Of a stretch of 51,860 bases of DNA, positions 1 to 7,528 are shown one piece after another. The notes under the pieces were generated by a model. That model had not been told where the DNA came from, ran no database searches, and saw only the letters and a list, made by a program, of their open reading frames with translations. The stretch's first letter is position 1, and each line of letters starts with the position of its first letter. The stretch covers positions 1 through 51,860 of the forward strand of contig CALMXK010000092.1 in the NCBI GenBank assembly GCA_937871165.1, in the 5' to 3' direction. The DNA is from an uncultured Actinomycetes bacterium (lineage in GTDB: Bacteria > Actinomycetota > Thermoleophilia > Miltoncostaeales > Miltoncostaeaceae). Position numbers and translations under genes: made by a program.

Positions 1-67
1 GATACGGCGACCACCGAGATCTACACTAGATCGCTCGTCGGCAGCGTCAGATGTGTATAAGAGACAG
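1..67 (+). other. Untrimmed Illumina Nextera (Tn5) i5 adapter
   Basis: Bases 1-26 match the 3' part of the Illumina P5 flow-cell oligo, 27-34 (TAGATCGC) match the standard Nextera i5 index 501, 35-48 (TCGTCGGCAGCGTC) match the Nextera read-1 linker, and 49-67 (AGATGTGTATAAGAGACAG) are the Tn5 mosaic end. This is library sequence and not genome. Genomic sequence can begin only at base 68, where transposase inserted the adapter. Apparent reading frames crossing this stretch are artefacts. Confidence 0.99.
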
Positions 68-142
68 CTGCAGGTAGTGCGCGATGAGGTCCGCAATGTC
101 CTGGCTATCTTCAACGACAAGGATCCGGGCCACGGGCGTCAT
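68..142 (-). CDS. Response regulator, N-terminal 25 codons only (cut by contig end)
   Basis: Reading leftward from the ATG at 142, the frame encodes MTPVARILVVEDSQDIADLI and five more residues, then runs into the adapter. The I-L-V-V-E-D-S pattern is the first beta strand and acidic pocket (ED) of a CheY-like receiver domain, as in OmpR/PhoB-type regulators. An AGGA Shine-Dalgarno lies 7 nt before the ATG. It starts 9 nt after the stop of the MFS-tail ORF on the same strand, so in the source genome the two are probably co-transcribed. Output domain and phosphorylation site are missing. Receiver identity is clear and the subfamily cannot be told. Confidence 0.75.
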
Positions 143-151
143 TGTAGCGTC

Positions 152-634
152 CTAAATCGTTTTCAGGCTCGACGCCTTGCCGGAGAGCACCACGCCCAGG
201 GTGATGAGCGAGAGGAGCGCGCCATTGACGATCATGACGGTTGGAGCGGAGTAGATGTCGGCGAAATAGCCCGAAACCAGCGCCCCGAGCGGACCGCCGC
301 CGCGAAGCGCGACCGTCGGGACGTCCGACAACTCCCGGATGCGTGCGAGCAACGCCCAGCCGTCCAACTTCGGCGTGGCGAGATCGAAAAGCACGAGTTC
401 CGGGCGTGAATCGAAAAACAGCCGAAGTCCGGCGGGTCCGTCGGCGGCGGAGATCACGATGTGCCCGCTCTTGGCGAGCGCCGCGGTCATTCGTGCCAGC
501 GATTTTCCGTCGCCGTCGATCACGAGCACCTTCGCCTGTCCCATGGTCCGCGGCAGGTCGTCGCGACGCCGACGCAACTCGTCGGGGCTCTGGCGGCGCC
601 GCTGCTGCGGCGTGTCGGGATCGGGTTTTTCCAT
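152..634 (-). CDS. Chimeric ORF: truncated receiver domain joined to MFS transporter C-terminus
   Basis: From the ATG at 634 there is a short charged lead, then a receiver domain: AKVLVIDGDGKS (acidic pocket), phospho-acceptor Asp in LVLFDLATPKLDGW, and the fourth beta strand near DVPTVAL. At about 300-312 the sequence changes to RGGGPLGALVSGYFADIYSA and a hydrophobic helix ending LSGKASSLKTI, which looks like the last helices of an MFS exporter. The receiver therefore lacks beta5/alpha5 and its conserved Lys, and the transporter lacks about nine tenths of its length. Two unrelated protein fragments meeting in frame close to an adapter end suggests an amplification or assembly chimera. A real gene fusion is less likely. 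An internal ATG at 544 is an alternative start. Confidence 0.6.
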   Translation of the reverse strand: MEKPDPDTPQQRRRQSPDELRRRRDDLPRTMGQAKVLVIDGDGKSLARMTAALAKSGHIVISAADGPAGLRLFFDSRPELVLFDLATPKLDGWALLARIRELSDVPTVALRGGGPLGALVSGYFADIYSAPTVMIVNGALLSLITLGVVLSGKASSLKTI

Positions 635-725
635 GGCTCGGCAGCGACGCGTGTTCGGCGCGCGCCCGAATGTACCACGCATGATGCGCGACGTGCTCGG
701 CGGACGCGTCTGGCACTGTGTCGGG

Positions 726-1976
726 ATGCGCCGAATGGATTCCCGCCCAGTGCGAGCGCTTCGCCCGATCATTTTGGTCGCGACAGCCGCTGCGGCCATG
801 TCGCTCGCAGCACCATCCTCCGCCTCCGCCGCCGTCTACTACGTGAGCCCGTCTGGATCCGACAGCGGCCCTGGATCGGCCGCAGCGCCGTGGCGGACGC
901 TCAGCCATGTCCGCGATGCGGCGCTTGCGCCCGGTTCACGTGTCCTCCTTCGCCGTGGTGCAACCTGGCGCGAGCAACTGGTGATCGAGCGCAGCGGCAC
1001 CCGTGCCAGCCCGATCGTCATCGGTGCGTACGGATCAGGAGCCGCGCCGCGCATCACCGCCAGTGACTGCATCAAGGTGAAGGGCAGTTACGTCGTCGTG
1101 CAGGCGCTCGCAGTCGACCACTGCACACGCGCGGGCGTGACCGTCCAGGGTGACTACGTCGTCGTTCGCGGTATCTGGACCACCCGCAACATCGCGGGCA
1201 TCGAGGTGGATGACACCTCCACCGGCGCGCGGATCACGCACAACATCGTGGCCGCGAACAACCGTATGAACCGCAACACGCCCGGCGGCGACGACGACCA
1301 TGGCGCATTCGGCATCCTCCTGCACGGTGACCGCACCCTGGTCGACCACAACCGCATCACCGGCAGCGACGCGGCCTCATATGACTATGGACGCGACGGC
1401 GCGGCCGTCGAGATCTACGGCGCCCGCTGGAATCGCATTCACGCGAACATCGCGATCGACAACCAGGCGTTCACCGAACTGGGCGACAGCCGGTCCGTCG
1501 GCAACGTCTACACGTCCAACGTCGTGCGCTCGCGACTCGCCACGTCGGCGTTCATCATCACCACCGCGTCCGTTCGCGCCACCAAGGCGTTCCACAACAC
1601 CGTGGTCATGACCGGCTCGCGTGGTCAGGGCTTCGTCTGCTCGGGGTGTTCGGCCGCCATCCTGCAGTTGCGCAACAACATCATCCACGCGCGATGGAAG
1701 GTCGGATACGCCGGAGGGACCGTCGATGAGGACTACAACCTGTTCTCCGGCGGGATCCTCCAGTTCAACCGCGGCACGCACAGCCGCGTCTCCTCACCGG
1801 GCTTCGTCTCGGCGACGAATCTTCGACTCCGCGCCTCCAGCCCCGCCGTCGATCGTGGCGTTCCCGGGCTCGTGCGCGTCGACGTGCGCGGCCGCCGCGT
1901 CCCGCTCGTGGGTCGCCCGGGTTCGACGGCGCGCGCGGACCTCGGCGCATACGAACGGACGCTGACCAGCCCGTAG
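726..1976 (+). CDS. Secreted right-handed parallel beta-helix protein
   Basis: 416 residues from the ATG at 726. The longer open frame upstream overlaps the divergent receiver ORF and is not protein-like. A signal peptide covers residues 1-33 (basic start, hydrophobic stretch IILVATAAAAMSLAA, cleavage near SASA-A). The mature part opens with VYYVSPSGSDSGPGSAAAPW, the entry typical of secreted pectate-lyase-like beta-helix proteins. Many short Asn/Val-rich turns follow (GIEVDDTSTGARITHNIVAA, TLVDHNRITGSDA, LRNNIIHAR). Such folds bind or cleave polysaccharides, but no catalytic residues could be assigned. It heads an island of secreted proteins and has a second beta-helix protein at its far end. 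Start choice is moderate, since no good Shine-Dalgarno is seen; ATG 735 is the alternative. Confidence 0.75.
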   Translation: MRRMDSRPVRALRPIILVATAAAAMSLAAPSSASAAVYYVSPSGSDSGPGSAAAPWRTLSHVRDAALAPGSRVLLRRGATWREQLVIERSGTRASPIVIGAYGSGAAPRITASDCIKVKGSYVVVQALAVDHCTRAGVTVQGDYVVVRGIWTTRNIAGIEVDDTSTGARITHNIVAANNRMNRNTPGGDDDHGAFGILLHGDRTLVDHNRITGSDAASYDYGRDGAAVEIYGARWNRIHANIAIDNQAFTELGDSRSVGNVYTSNVVRSRLATSAFIITTASVRATKAFHNTVVMTGSRGQGFVCSGCSAAILQLRNNIIHARWKVGYAGGTVDEDYNLFSGGILQFNRGTHSRVSSPGFVSATNLRLRASSPAVDRGVPGLVRVDVRGRRVPLVGRPGSTARADLGAYERTLTSP

Positions 1977-2264
1977 CGCCTGCGCCATCGCTGCGCTTCG
2001 ACCGCGCGCGATGTTCGGGATGTGCTCGGCCAGGCGGCGATGGGCGCCACGGCGGACCGGATGTGGCGACGCGCACCGTTCCCCCACCCGTCCACAGGTC
2101 ATCCGGCCCGGGACGGACAGGCTGCGCGACGTCCGGGTCGCCGGATGGCATCACAGTCGCATTAATGATCCGGTATGCGGCACGCGACGCCTTGTTCTCT
2201 TAGAACATGTCCCTCGAAAAGCGCCCAATGCAAACCGTGTTCTTACAAAGTCCGCACCAATGAC
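1977..2264. other. Intergenic region with one operator-like palindrome
   Basis: No convincing gene. The left half is GC-rich, the right half clearly more AT-rich, as expected for a control region. A perfect inverted repeat TGTTCT-CTT-AGAACA lies at 2193-2207 (6-bp arms). It could bind a dimeric regulator or be chance. No terminator hairpin with a T-run follows the beta-helix gene. Confidence 0.5.
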
Positions 2265-2362
2265 TTGCGAAGCGTTTGCGAACCCTCGACCATCGGCTAG
2301 TTGCCCCACCCCCCCAACGGCTGGCTAACTGTGCGGGTTCCCGAAGTTTTCGACCGAGGAGA
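2265..2362 (+). promoter_or_regulatory. Promoter and leader of first phosphatase paralog, with 11-bp direct repeat
   Basis: TTGCGAA occurs at 2265-2271 and again at 2276-2282, exactly 11 bp apart. On the other strand this reads GTTCGCA-N4-CTTCGCA, which resembles actinobacterial PHO boxes. A likely -35 (TTGCCC, 2301-2306), 19-bp spacer and -10 (TAACTG, 2326-2331) follow. The -10 with its flanks (GGCTAACTGTG) and the Shine-Dalgarno block GACCGAGGAGA are nearly identical upstream of the next paralog at 5091, which supports function. The regulator is an inference. Confidence 0.5.
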
Positions 2363-2367
2363 AGGTC

Positions 2368-4875
2368 GTGCGACCCCACGCGTTCAGCACGGAAGGCTGG
2401 TCCATGCCGGCAGACACCCGACAACCACGGCGTTTTTGGTACGTCGTCGCGCTCGTTCTGGCCATGTTCGCGCTGGCCGCACCGGTGCGCGCGCTCGCAG
2501 CGGACCCTGTGCTCGCCGCCGTTGGCGACATGGTGTGCGACCCACTCGACCCGGACTATAACTCGGGCAATGGTTTCATCAACAAAAATAAGTGTCAACA
2601 AAAACCTGTTGCACAGACGATCGTAAATGACGGCGTCAATGCATTTGTTCCGCTGGGTGATGTGCAGTATTCATGTGGCAGCCTCCCGGCATTTCAAAGT
2701 GCATATCAATCGACGTTCGGCGCGCTGCTCAACAAGACTTACCCGGTGCCGGGAAACCATGAGTACCGCACCACGGCGGCAGTCGACTACAACGCCGCGC
2801 GAGAGACCGGGTGCACCTCGGTGAAGGATGCCGACGGGTACTTCCGGTACTTCGGTCAGGCGCGAGCAGCCGGCCAGACGCCCGGGAACCTGCCCGCTGA
2901 TGCGGTCAACAAGGCCAAGGGGTACTACTCCTACAACATCGGCAACTGGCACATCATCTCGATCAACACCAACGACGGATGCACGGCGAACGGCATCACC
3001 TGCACTGGTCCGAACGCCGCTACCCACTACAAGGGCTCGGCCCAGGAGCGCTGGCTTCGCAACGAACTGGCGGCAAACGCCAACCGCTGCGTGATGGCCG
3101 TGATGCACTACCCGCGCTACTCGTCCAACCTTGCCAAGAGCTACACCCGGACCGCCGATCCGAACGACTCCGCCGTGTCGGGCAAGGTCAAGGCCATGTG
3201 GGCCGACCTCTACGCGGGTGGCGCCGAGGTTGTCCTGTCGGGTCATGCGCACAACTACGAGCGGTTCCATCCGCAGGATTCCAACAACAATCGCAACGAT
3301 GCGTTCGGCGTCCAGCAGTTCGTGGTCGGCACGGGCGGCAACAACCTCGAGGTCAACGCGACGCAGACGAAAAACAGCGCGGCGCGTATCACTCCCCGGT
3401 TCGGATATCTCCGCATGACACTGTCGCCGACGAGCTACAGCTATGCGTTCAAGGGTGTCAACGGCAGTACATACGATGCCGGCACACGCCCCTGCCACGG
3501 TGCTCCGATCAACACGACGGCACCCGCCGCCGGTGCGACGATTGCAGGAACCACGCTCGTCAGCTCGCGCATCGCCGCGCCCGCCGCAACCTCGGCGGTC
3601 GACATCTACGTCGACGGCTCCAAGGTCGGCACGGCTCCGAAGATCCCGGCCAACTGCCACAGCGACGTGTTCGCGGATGCGGCCGTCTGGTACACGCAGG
3701 CCTTCTGTGACTTCAAGTACTCGTTGAACACCAGAACGCTGCCCGACGGAGCACACACCATTCGGGCGGTCTCGGTCGACCCGAACGGGGCGACGACAGG
3801 TGGCCCGAACGTGAGCGTCCTGGTCAAAAACGACACCACCGCCCCGTCTGTGCGGTTGACCATCCCCACGCAGGGCTCCGTGGTCACCGGAACGATCACG
3901 ATGACAGCGACCGCCTCGGACAACCGCGGTGTCGCCCGCGTCGACTTCATCGTCGACGGCAGTGTGGTCGGATCGGACACCACCTCGCCCTACACGGCCA
4001 GTTGGAACACAAAGACCGTGACCGACGGCAACCACCTGGTGGCCGCTCAAGCGTTCGATTCGGGTGGAAACGCGTCGGGTCGCTCGCAGGTGACGGTACG
4101 CGCGCAAAACGGCGTGCCGGCCGGAGCCACAGGCATCTCGTCCATGCGCCTGGGCTCCAACCTGGTCGTTCGGATCGCCATTCCGACCACCGGTTCCCTC
4201 AAGGATCCGGCGTACTCCAAGGCACGGACACGCATCGCATATGTCGGCCCCAACGGCATCGTGATCGCAAATGCCAACGGCACCGGCGCGCGCCTGCTCG
4301 CGGGCACACGCGGCGCCTCGCAGCCGGACTGGGGAGCGCTCGATAAGCGCATCGTGTTCATTCGAAGCGGCGCGATCTGGTCGATCCCGTCGGCCGGCGG
4401 CACGCTGAAGCGTCTGGCGGTCGGCAAGATCGTCAACCTGGCGACGTCCCCGAACGGCAAGCGGATCGTGTTCCAGCAGATCATCAAGCGTCGGTCGGAC
4501 CTGATCGTCATCGGCATCACCGGCCTCGGGCGCAAGAACATCACCAGGACCGCGACCGTCAACGAAGCGCAACCGACCTGGGTCAACAATCTGACCCTCG
4601 CCTACGCACGCAAGGTGCCGAAGTGGGCCATCTACCGGATGCCCGCGACCGGCGGCCGTTCGGTGCGGGTCACGAGCCCGACCCTGAACTGCCAGCAGCC
4701 GGCGTACTCGCCGACCGGTGGCGCCATCGCCTGCATCACCCGGACACTGACGAAGAACTACCTTCGCACGATGACCGCTCGTGGACTTCGCGTTCGCAAT
4801 CTGGGCGTCGTCCGGACCCTGCCGTCGCAGCCGGTGTGGGCGAACAATCTGGTGGTCACGTTCACTACCAACTGA
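2368..4875 (+). CDS. Secreted purple-acid-phosphatase-like metallophosphoesterase with Ig-like and beta-propeller domains
   Basis: 835 residues. Signal peptide about 1-45 (YVVALVLAMFALAAP, cleavage after RALA). Catalytic domain about 46-380 carries all five metallophosphatase blocks: GD (53-54), GDVQY (97-101), GNHE (129-132), MHYPRYS (His247) and GHAHNYERF (292-300). This is the purple acid phosphatase pattern, so the expected role is hydrolysis of phosphate esters outside the cell. Two Ig-like domains follow (about 381-490, 491-580; the second has VDFIVDGSVVGSDTTSPYTA), then a TolB/PD40-like beta-propeller (about 590-835). GTG at 2368 has a GAGGAG Shine-Dalgarno. ATG at 2404 has its own GGAAGG 7 nt before it and also leaves a good signal peptide. 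First of three tandem paralogs. Confidence 0.88.
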   Translation: MRPHAFSTEGWSMPADTRQPRRFWYVVALVLAMFALAAPVRALAADPVLAAVGDMVCDPLDPDYNSGNGFINKNKCQQKPVAQTIVNDGVNAFVPLGDVQYSCGSLPAFQSAYQSTFGALLNKTYPVPGNHEYRTTAAVDYNAARETGCTSVKDADGYFRYFGQARAAGQTPGNLPADAVNKAKGYYSYNIGNWHIISINTNDGCTANGITCTGPNAATHYKGSAQERWLRNELAANANRCVMAVMHYPRYSSNLAKSYTRTADPNDSAVSGKVKAMWADLYAGGAEVVLSGHAHNYERFHPQDSNNNRNDAFGVQQFVVGTGGNNLEVNATQTKNSAARITPRFGYLRMTLSPTSYSYAFKGVNGSTYDAGTRPCHGAPINTTAPAAGATIAGTTLVSSRIAAPAATSAVDIYVDGSKVGTAPKIPANCHSDVFADAAVWYTQAFCDFKYSLNTRTLPDGAHTIRAVSVDPNGATTGGPNVSVLVKNDTTAPSVRLTIPTQGSVVTGTITMTATASDNRGVARVDFIVDGSVVGSDTTSPYTASWNTKTVTDGNHLVAAQAFDSGGNASGRSQVTVRAQNGVPAGATGISSMRLGSNLVVRIAIPTTGSLKDPAYSKARTRIAYVGPNGIVIANANGTGARLLAGTRGASQPDWGALDKRIVFIRSGAIWSIPSAGGTLKRLAVGKIVNLATSPNGKRIVFQQIIKRRSDLIVIGITGLGRKNITRTATVNEAQPTWVNNLTLAYARKVPKWAIYRMPATGGRSVRVTSPTLNCQQPAYSPTGGAIACITRTLTKNYLRTMTARGLRVRNLGVVRTLPSQPVWANNLVVTFTTN

Positions 4876-4906
4876 CGCTCTGACCAGCAACCGTCCGTGC
4901 AGCGGG

Positions 4907-4935
4907 CGCCCCGGTGGACATCGTCTGCCGGGGCG
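4907..4935 (+). terminator. Hairpin downstream of first phosphatase paralog
   Basis: CGCCCCGG (4907-4914) pairs perfectly with CCGGGGCG (4928-4935) around a 13-nt loop. An alternative pairing GGTGGAC/GTCCACC overlaps it. It lies 32 nt after the stop codon and has no T-run, so intrinsic termination would be weak. Confidence 0.4.
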
Positions 4936-4980
4936 TCCACCGCTGCCGCCATTCAGTCCGCAGTGAGCCAACAGGGTCCA

Positions 4981-5086
4981 GGTTGCGCCGAGTTCATCGA
5001 CGTCAGGCCTAGACCAACGGCCAGTTGTTCGTCAGCGCCGTTGGTGGCTAACTGTGGAGTATCTGCAGTTTTCCGACCGAGGAGAG
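4981..5086 (+). promoter_or_regulatory. Promoter and leader of the pseudo-phosphatase paralog
   Basis: Likely -35 TTGTTC (5025-5030), 18-bp spacer and -10 TAACTG (5049-5054). The -10 context GGCTAACTGTG and the later GACCGAGGAGA Shine-Dalgarno block are shared with the promoter of the paralog at 2368. Upstream, GGTTGCG (4981-4987) and GTTCATC (4992-4998) stand 11 bp apart, a weak PHO-box-like pair. A perfect inverted repeat CCAACGGC/GCCGTTGG (5014-5021 and 5037-5044) flanks the -35 and could be an operator. Confidence 0.45.
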
Positions 5087-5090
5087 GGTC

Positions 5091-7352
5091 GTGCGACAAA
5101 ACACCACCAGCATGGAAGGCTGGCACTTGCCAGCGAAACAACTGGGTTTGATGCGAAAGATGCTGCTCTTGACGGCAGCGACGATCGGGCTCGCAACCGT
5201 GGCGCTTCCAGGCCGCGCACTCGGCGCGGAGGCTGTGATCGCGGCGGCCGGCGAGTTGGTCTGTGACCCGCTCGATCCATACGTCGCCGGCGCCACCGCC
5301 ACCCGCTGTCAGCAGGCGGCGGTTTCGGATGACATCGTCGCCGACACCGACGTGGATGCATTCCTTCCGCTCGGAAATCTGCAGAACTACTGCGGTGGAC
5401 GCAGCGCGTTCGACTCGACATACGGCCCGAGCTTCGGTCGTCTGAACGGCATCGCCTACCCGGTTCCGGGCGCCATCGAGTACCGCAACTCGGCAGTCAC
5501 GACCAACGGCACCGACTGTTCGGCGCCGAACCCCAACCCGGCATATGTCGACCCGGTCACGACTCCCGGCGTTCCGCAGTACCTGGCTGATACGGCCCCC
5601 GGCTACTTCGGCTACTGGGGCGCAAACGGCTCGAGCAACCTGCCGGCCGATGCGACCAACCCGGCCAAGGGCTACTACACCTACACCGTCGGTTCCTGGA
5701 CGGTCCTCGCGATCAACACCAACGAGATCTGCAAGGACCTCGCGTGCCGCGGGTACGACGCCAACGGCACGTACACGGGATCCACGCAGGAGCGTTGGCT
5801 GCGTTCGTTCCTCGCCGCCAATGCCAACCGCTGCGTCATCGCACAGATGAACGCCCCGCGTTGGTCATCCAACCTCGCATCGCTGTACACCACGACCGCC
5901 GACAAGAACGACTGGGCCGGATCCGGCGCGGTGTCGGGCATCTGGCGTGACCTGTACGACGGTGGCGCCGATGTGGTGCTGAGTTCCTACGCCCGCAACT
6001 ACGAGCGCTTCCACCCGATGAACGCGACCGGCCAGCGCGACGACGCATACGGTGTGCGCCAGTTCGTCGTCGGCACCGGTGGCATCCAGTTCGAGGCCAA
6101 CAAGACGCCGATTGCAAACAGTGCCGCCATGTACGCCGCCCGCAAGTTCGGCTACCTGCGGATGGTCCTGAAGGACGGCAGCTACACGTGGGGCTACAAG
6201 GACGTCGACGGTGACACCTTCGACGCAGGCAGCGCAAACTGCCACGGCGCCCCGACCACCGTCACCGCTCCGGCCGCCGGCGCCAACCTCCCCGCGGCGA
6301 ACGCCGTCGCGGTCAGCGCCAAGGTCAATGCCCCGGGCGCGAGCGACACGGTCGACTTCTACGTCGGCTCGTGGAAGGTCGGCACCGCGGTGAAGGATCC
6401 GATCAACTGTCATACGGACATCACCAACGACACGCTCGTCAAGCGCGCGATGCCGTTTTGCACCTACACCGGCACGATCAACACCCGCTCGGTTCCGACC
6501 GGCAAGTACTCGCTTCGCGCCGTCTCCAACTCCACCGACCCGGCAACGCCGACCGCTGGCACGACGGGTGCCATCGCTGTGAGCGTCACCAACCCGTACA
6601 CCGGCATCGCGTCGGTCGTGGTCGGTCGCAGCACGCAGACGTGGCTCGGCCTTCCGGCCGGTGCGTCGATGAAGGAAGCCGCGTACTCGCATGCACGGAC
6701 CAAGCTCGCCTACACGAGCCCGGCCGGCATCGTGGTCGTCAACGCCAACGGAACCGGCGCAACGCTGGTGCCCGGCACCGCAGGTGCGACCCAGCCCGAT
6801 TGGGGACCGGCGGACGCCAAGCTCTTCTACCTGAAGAGCGGCACGATCTACTCGATCCCCGCAGCCGGTGGCACCGTCACCCGCCTCGCGGTCGGCAAGA
6901 TCTCCGGTCTGTCCGCATCGCCTGACGGCAAGCGCATCCTGTACGTGGTGAAGATGCCGAACGGCAAGACCGACATCTTCGTCATGGCCAGCACGGGTGC
7001 GAGCAAGAAGAACATCACCCGCACCCGTCTGCTGAGCGAAGGCCAGCCGACCTGGAAGACCACCACGACGATCGCGTTCGCTCGCAAGAGCACGACGTGG
7101 GCGGTCTACACGATGCCGGTGGCAGGTGGCACGGCTCGGCGGATCACCGCCCTGTCGCTCAACTGCCGTCAGCCGGCGTACTCGCCCGGTGGCCTGCGCC
7201 TCGCGTGTGTCACCAGCCTGACGTCGACCACGAGCATCATTCGGACGATGGCTGCAAACGGCACAGGCGTGAAGACGCTTCCGAGCACGAGCGCCAGCCG
7301 GACGGAGCCCGTCTGGGGAAGCGCGACTGTGGTGGCGTTCACCGCCAAGTAG
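5091..7352 (+). CDS. Secreted pseudo-metallophosphatase paralog (all catalytic motifs lost)
   Basis: 753 residues, clearly homologous to both neighbours along the whole length: signal peptide about 1-46, phosphatase-fold domain about 47-385, one Ig-like domain, C-terminal beta-propeller. Every metal-binding block is changed: GD is GE (54-55), GDxxY is GNLQN (95-99), GNHE is GAIE (127-130), the fourth-block His is Asn254 (QMNAPRW), and GHAH is SYAR (299-302). Flanking framework is kept (NYERFHP, RQFVVGTGG), the frame is intact and codon use matches the neighbours, so it looks selected as a non-enzyme and not decaying. A binding, scaffold or regulatory role is inferred. GTG at 5091 follows GAGGAG; TTG at 5127 follows GGAAGG and is the alternative start. 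It has one Ig domain fewer than its neighbours. Confidence 0.85.
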   Translation: MRQNTTSMEGWHLPAKQLGLMRKMLLLTAATIGLATVALPGRALGAEAVIAAAGELVCDPLDPYVAGATATRCQQAAVSDDIVADTDVDAFLPLGNLQNYCGGRSAFDSTYGPSFGRLNGIAYPVPGAIEYRNSAVTTNGTDCSAPNPNPAYVDPVTTPGVPQYLADTAPGYFGYWGANGSSNLPADATNPAKGYYTYTVGSWTVLAINTNEICKDLACRGYDANGTYTGSTQERWLRSFLAANANRCVIAQMNAPRWSSNLASLYTTTADKNDWAGSGAVSGIWRDLYDGGADVVLSSYARNYERFHPMNATGQRDDAYGVRQFVVGTGGIQFEANKTPIANSAAMYAARKFGYLRMVLKDGSYTWGYKDVDGDTFDAGSANCHGAPTTVTAPAAGANLPAANAVAVSAKVNAPGASDTVDFYVGSWKVGTAVKDPINCHTDITNDTLVKRAMPFCTYTGTINTRSVPTGKYSLRAVSNSTDPATPTAGTTGAIAVSVTNPYTGIASVVVGRSTQTWLGLPAGASMKEAAYSHARTKLAYTSPAGIVVVNANGTGATLVPGTAGATQPDWGPADAKLFYLKSGTIYSIPAAGGTVTRLAVGKISGLSASPDGKRILYVVKMPNGKTDIFVMASTGASKKNITRTRLLSEGQPTWKTTTTIAFARKSTTWAVYTMPVAGGTARRITALSLNCRQPAYSPGGLRLACVTSLTSTTSIIRTMAANGTGVKTLPSTSASRTEPVWGSATVVAFTAK

Positions 7353-7374
7353 GACCACTGGCAGATGCCGCACA

Positions 7375-7418
7375 GGTGGCCGGGGATGGCGCAAGCATCC
7401 TCGGCCACCGGTGTTTTT
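7375..7418 (+). terminator. Intrinsic terminator after the pseudo-phosphatase gene
   Basis: A 14-bp stem (7375-7388 with 7396-7409, one G-T wobble) closes a 7-nt loop and is followed by a T5 run at 7414-7418. It is 23 nt past the stop codon, so the next paralog needs its own promoter. Confidence 0.85.
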
Positions 7419-7442
7419 GGCCCTGGACGATCTTCTGTCGCA

Positions 7443-7526
7443 ACTCGACTTTCGTCGAGTACCAATCATTACGCGGCTTCCATAACCTGAGTTTCACGAC
7501 GTTTTGTTGCGCCACGGAAGGGACAC
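7443..7526 (+). promoter_or_regulatory. Promoter region of third phosphatase paralog
   Basis: A perfect inverted repeat ACTCGAC-TTTC-GTCGAGT spans 7443-7460. TAACCT (7483-7488) is a possible -10, resembling TAACTG of the other two paralogs. The Shine-Dalgarno GGAAGG (7516-7521) stands 7 nt before TTG 7529, the same spacing as the GGAAGG before the internal starts of the other two paralogs. No clear -35 or 11-bp repeat was found. Confidence 0.4.
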
Positions 7527-7528
7527 CA

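Noticed and set aside
339-725. N-terminal extension of the first beta-helix protein
   Set aside because: Overlaps the divergent receiver ORF, has shadow-like composition, and a signal peptide begins only at residue 130 of the long frame.
2193-2207. LexA (SOS) box
   Set aside because: The actinobacterial SOS box is GAAC-N4-GTTC; here the halves are in the opposite order (GTTC...GAAC) and the spacing differs.
2324-2404. Known riboswitch in the shared leader of the phosphatase paralogs
   Set aside because: Compared from memory with c-di-GMP, c-di-AMP, glycine, TPP, FMN, SAM and cobalamin cores; no match. The conserved blocks are explained by promoter and Shine-Dalgarno elements.
2671-4971. 766-codon open frame on the minus strand opposite the first phosphatase gene
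   Set aside because: Arg/Asp/Gly-rich with no domain; a mirror frame of a high-GC gene on the plus strand. Similar long antisense frames at 5865-7469, 12573-14372 and 34330-36735 were rejected for the same reason.
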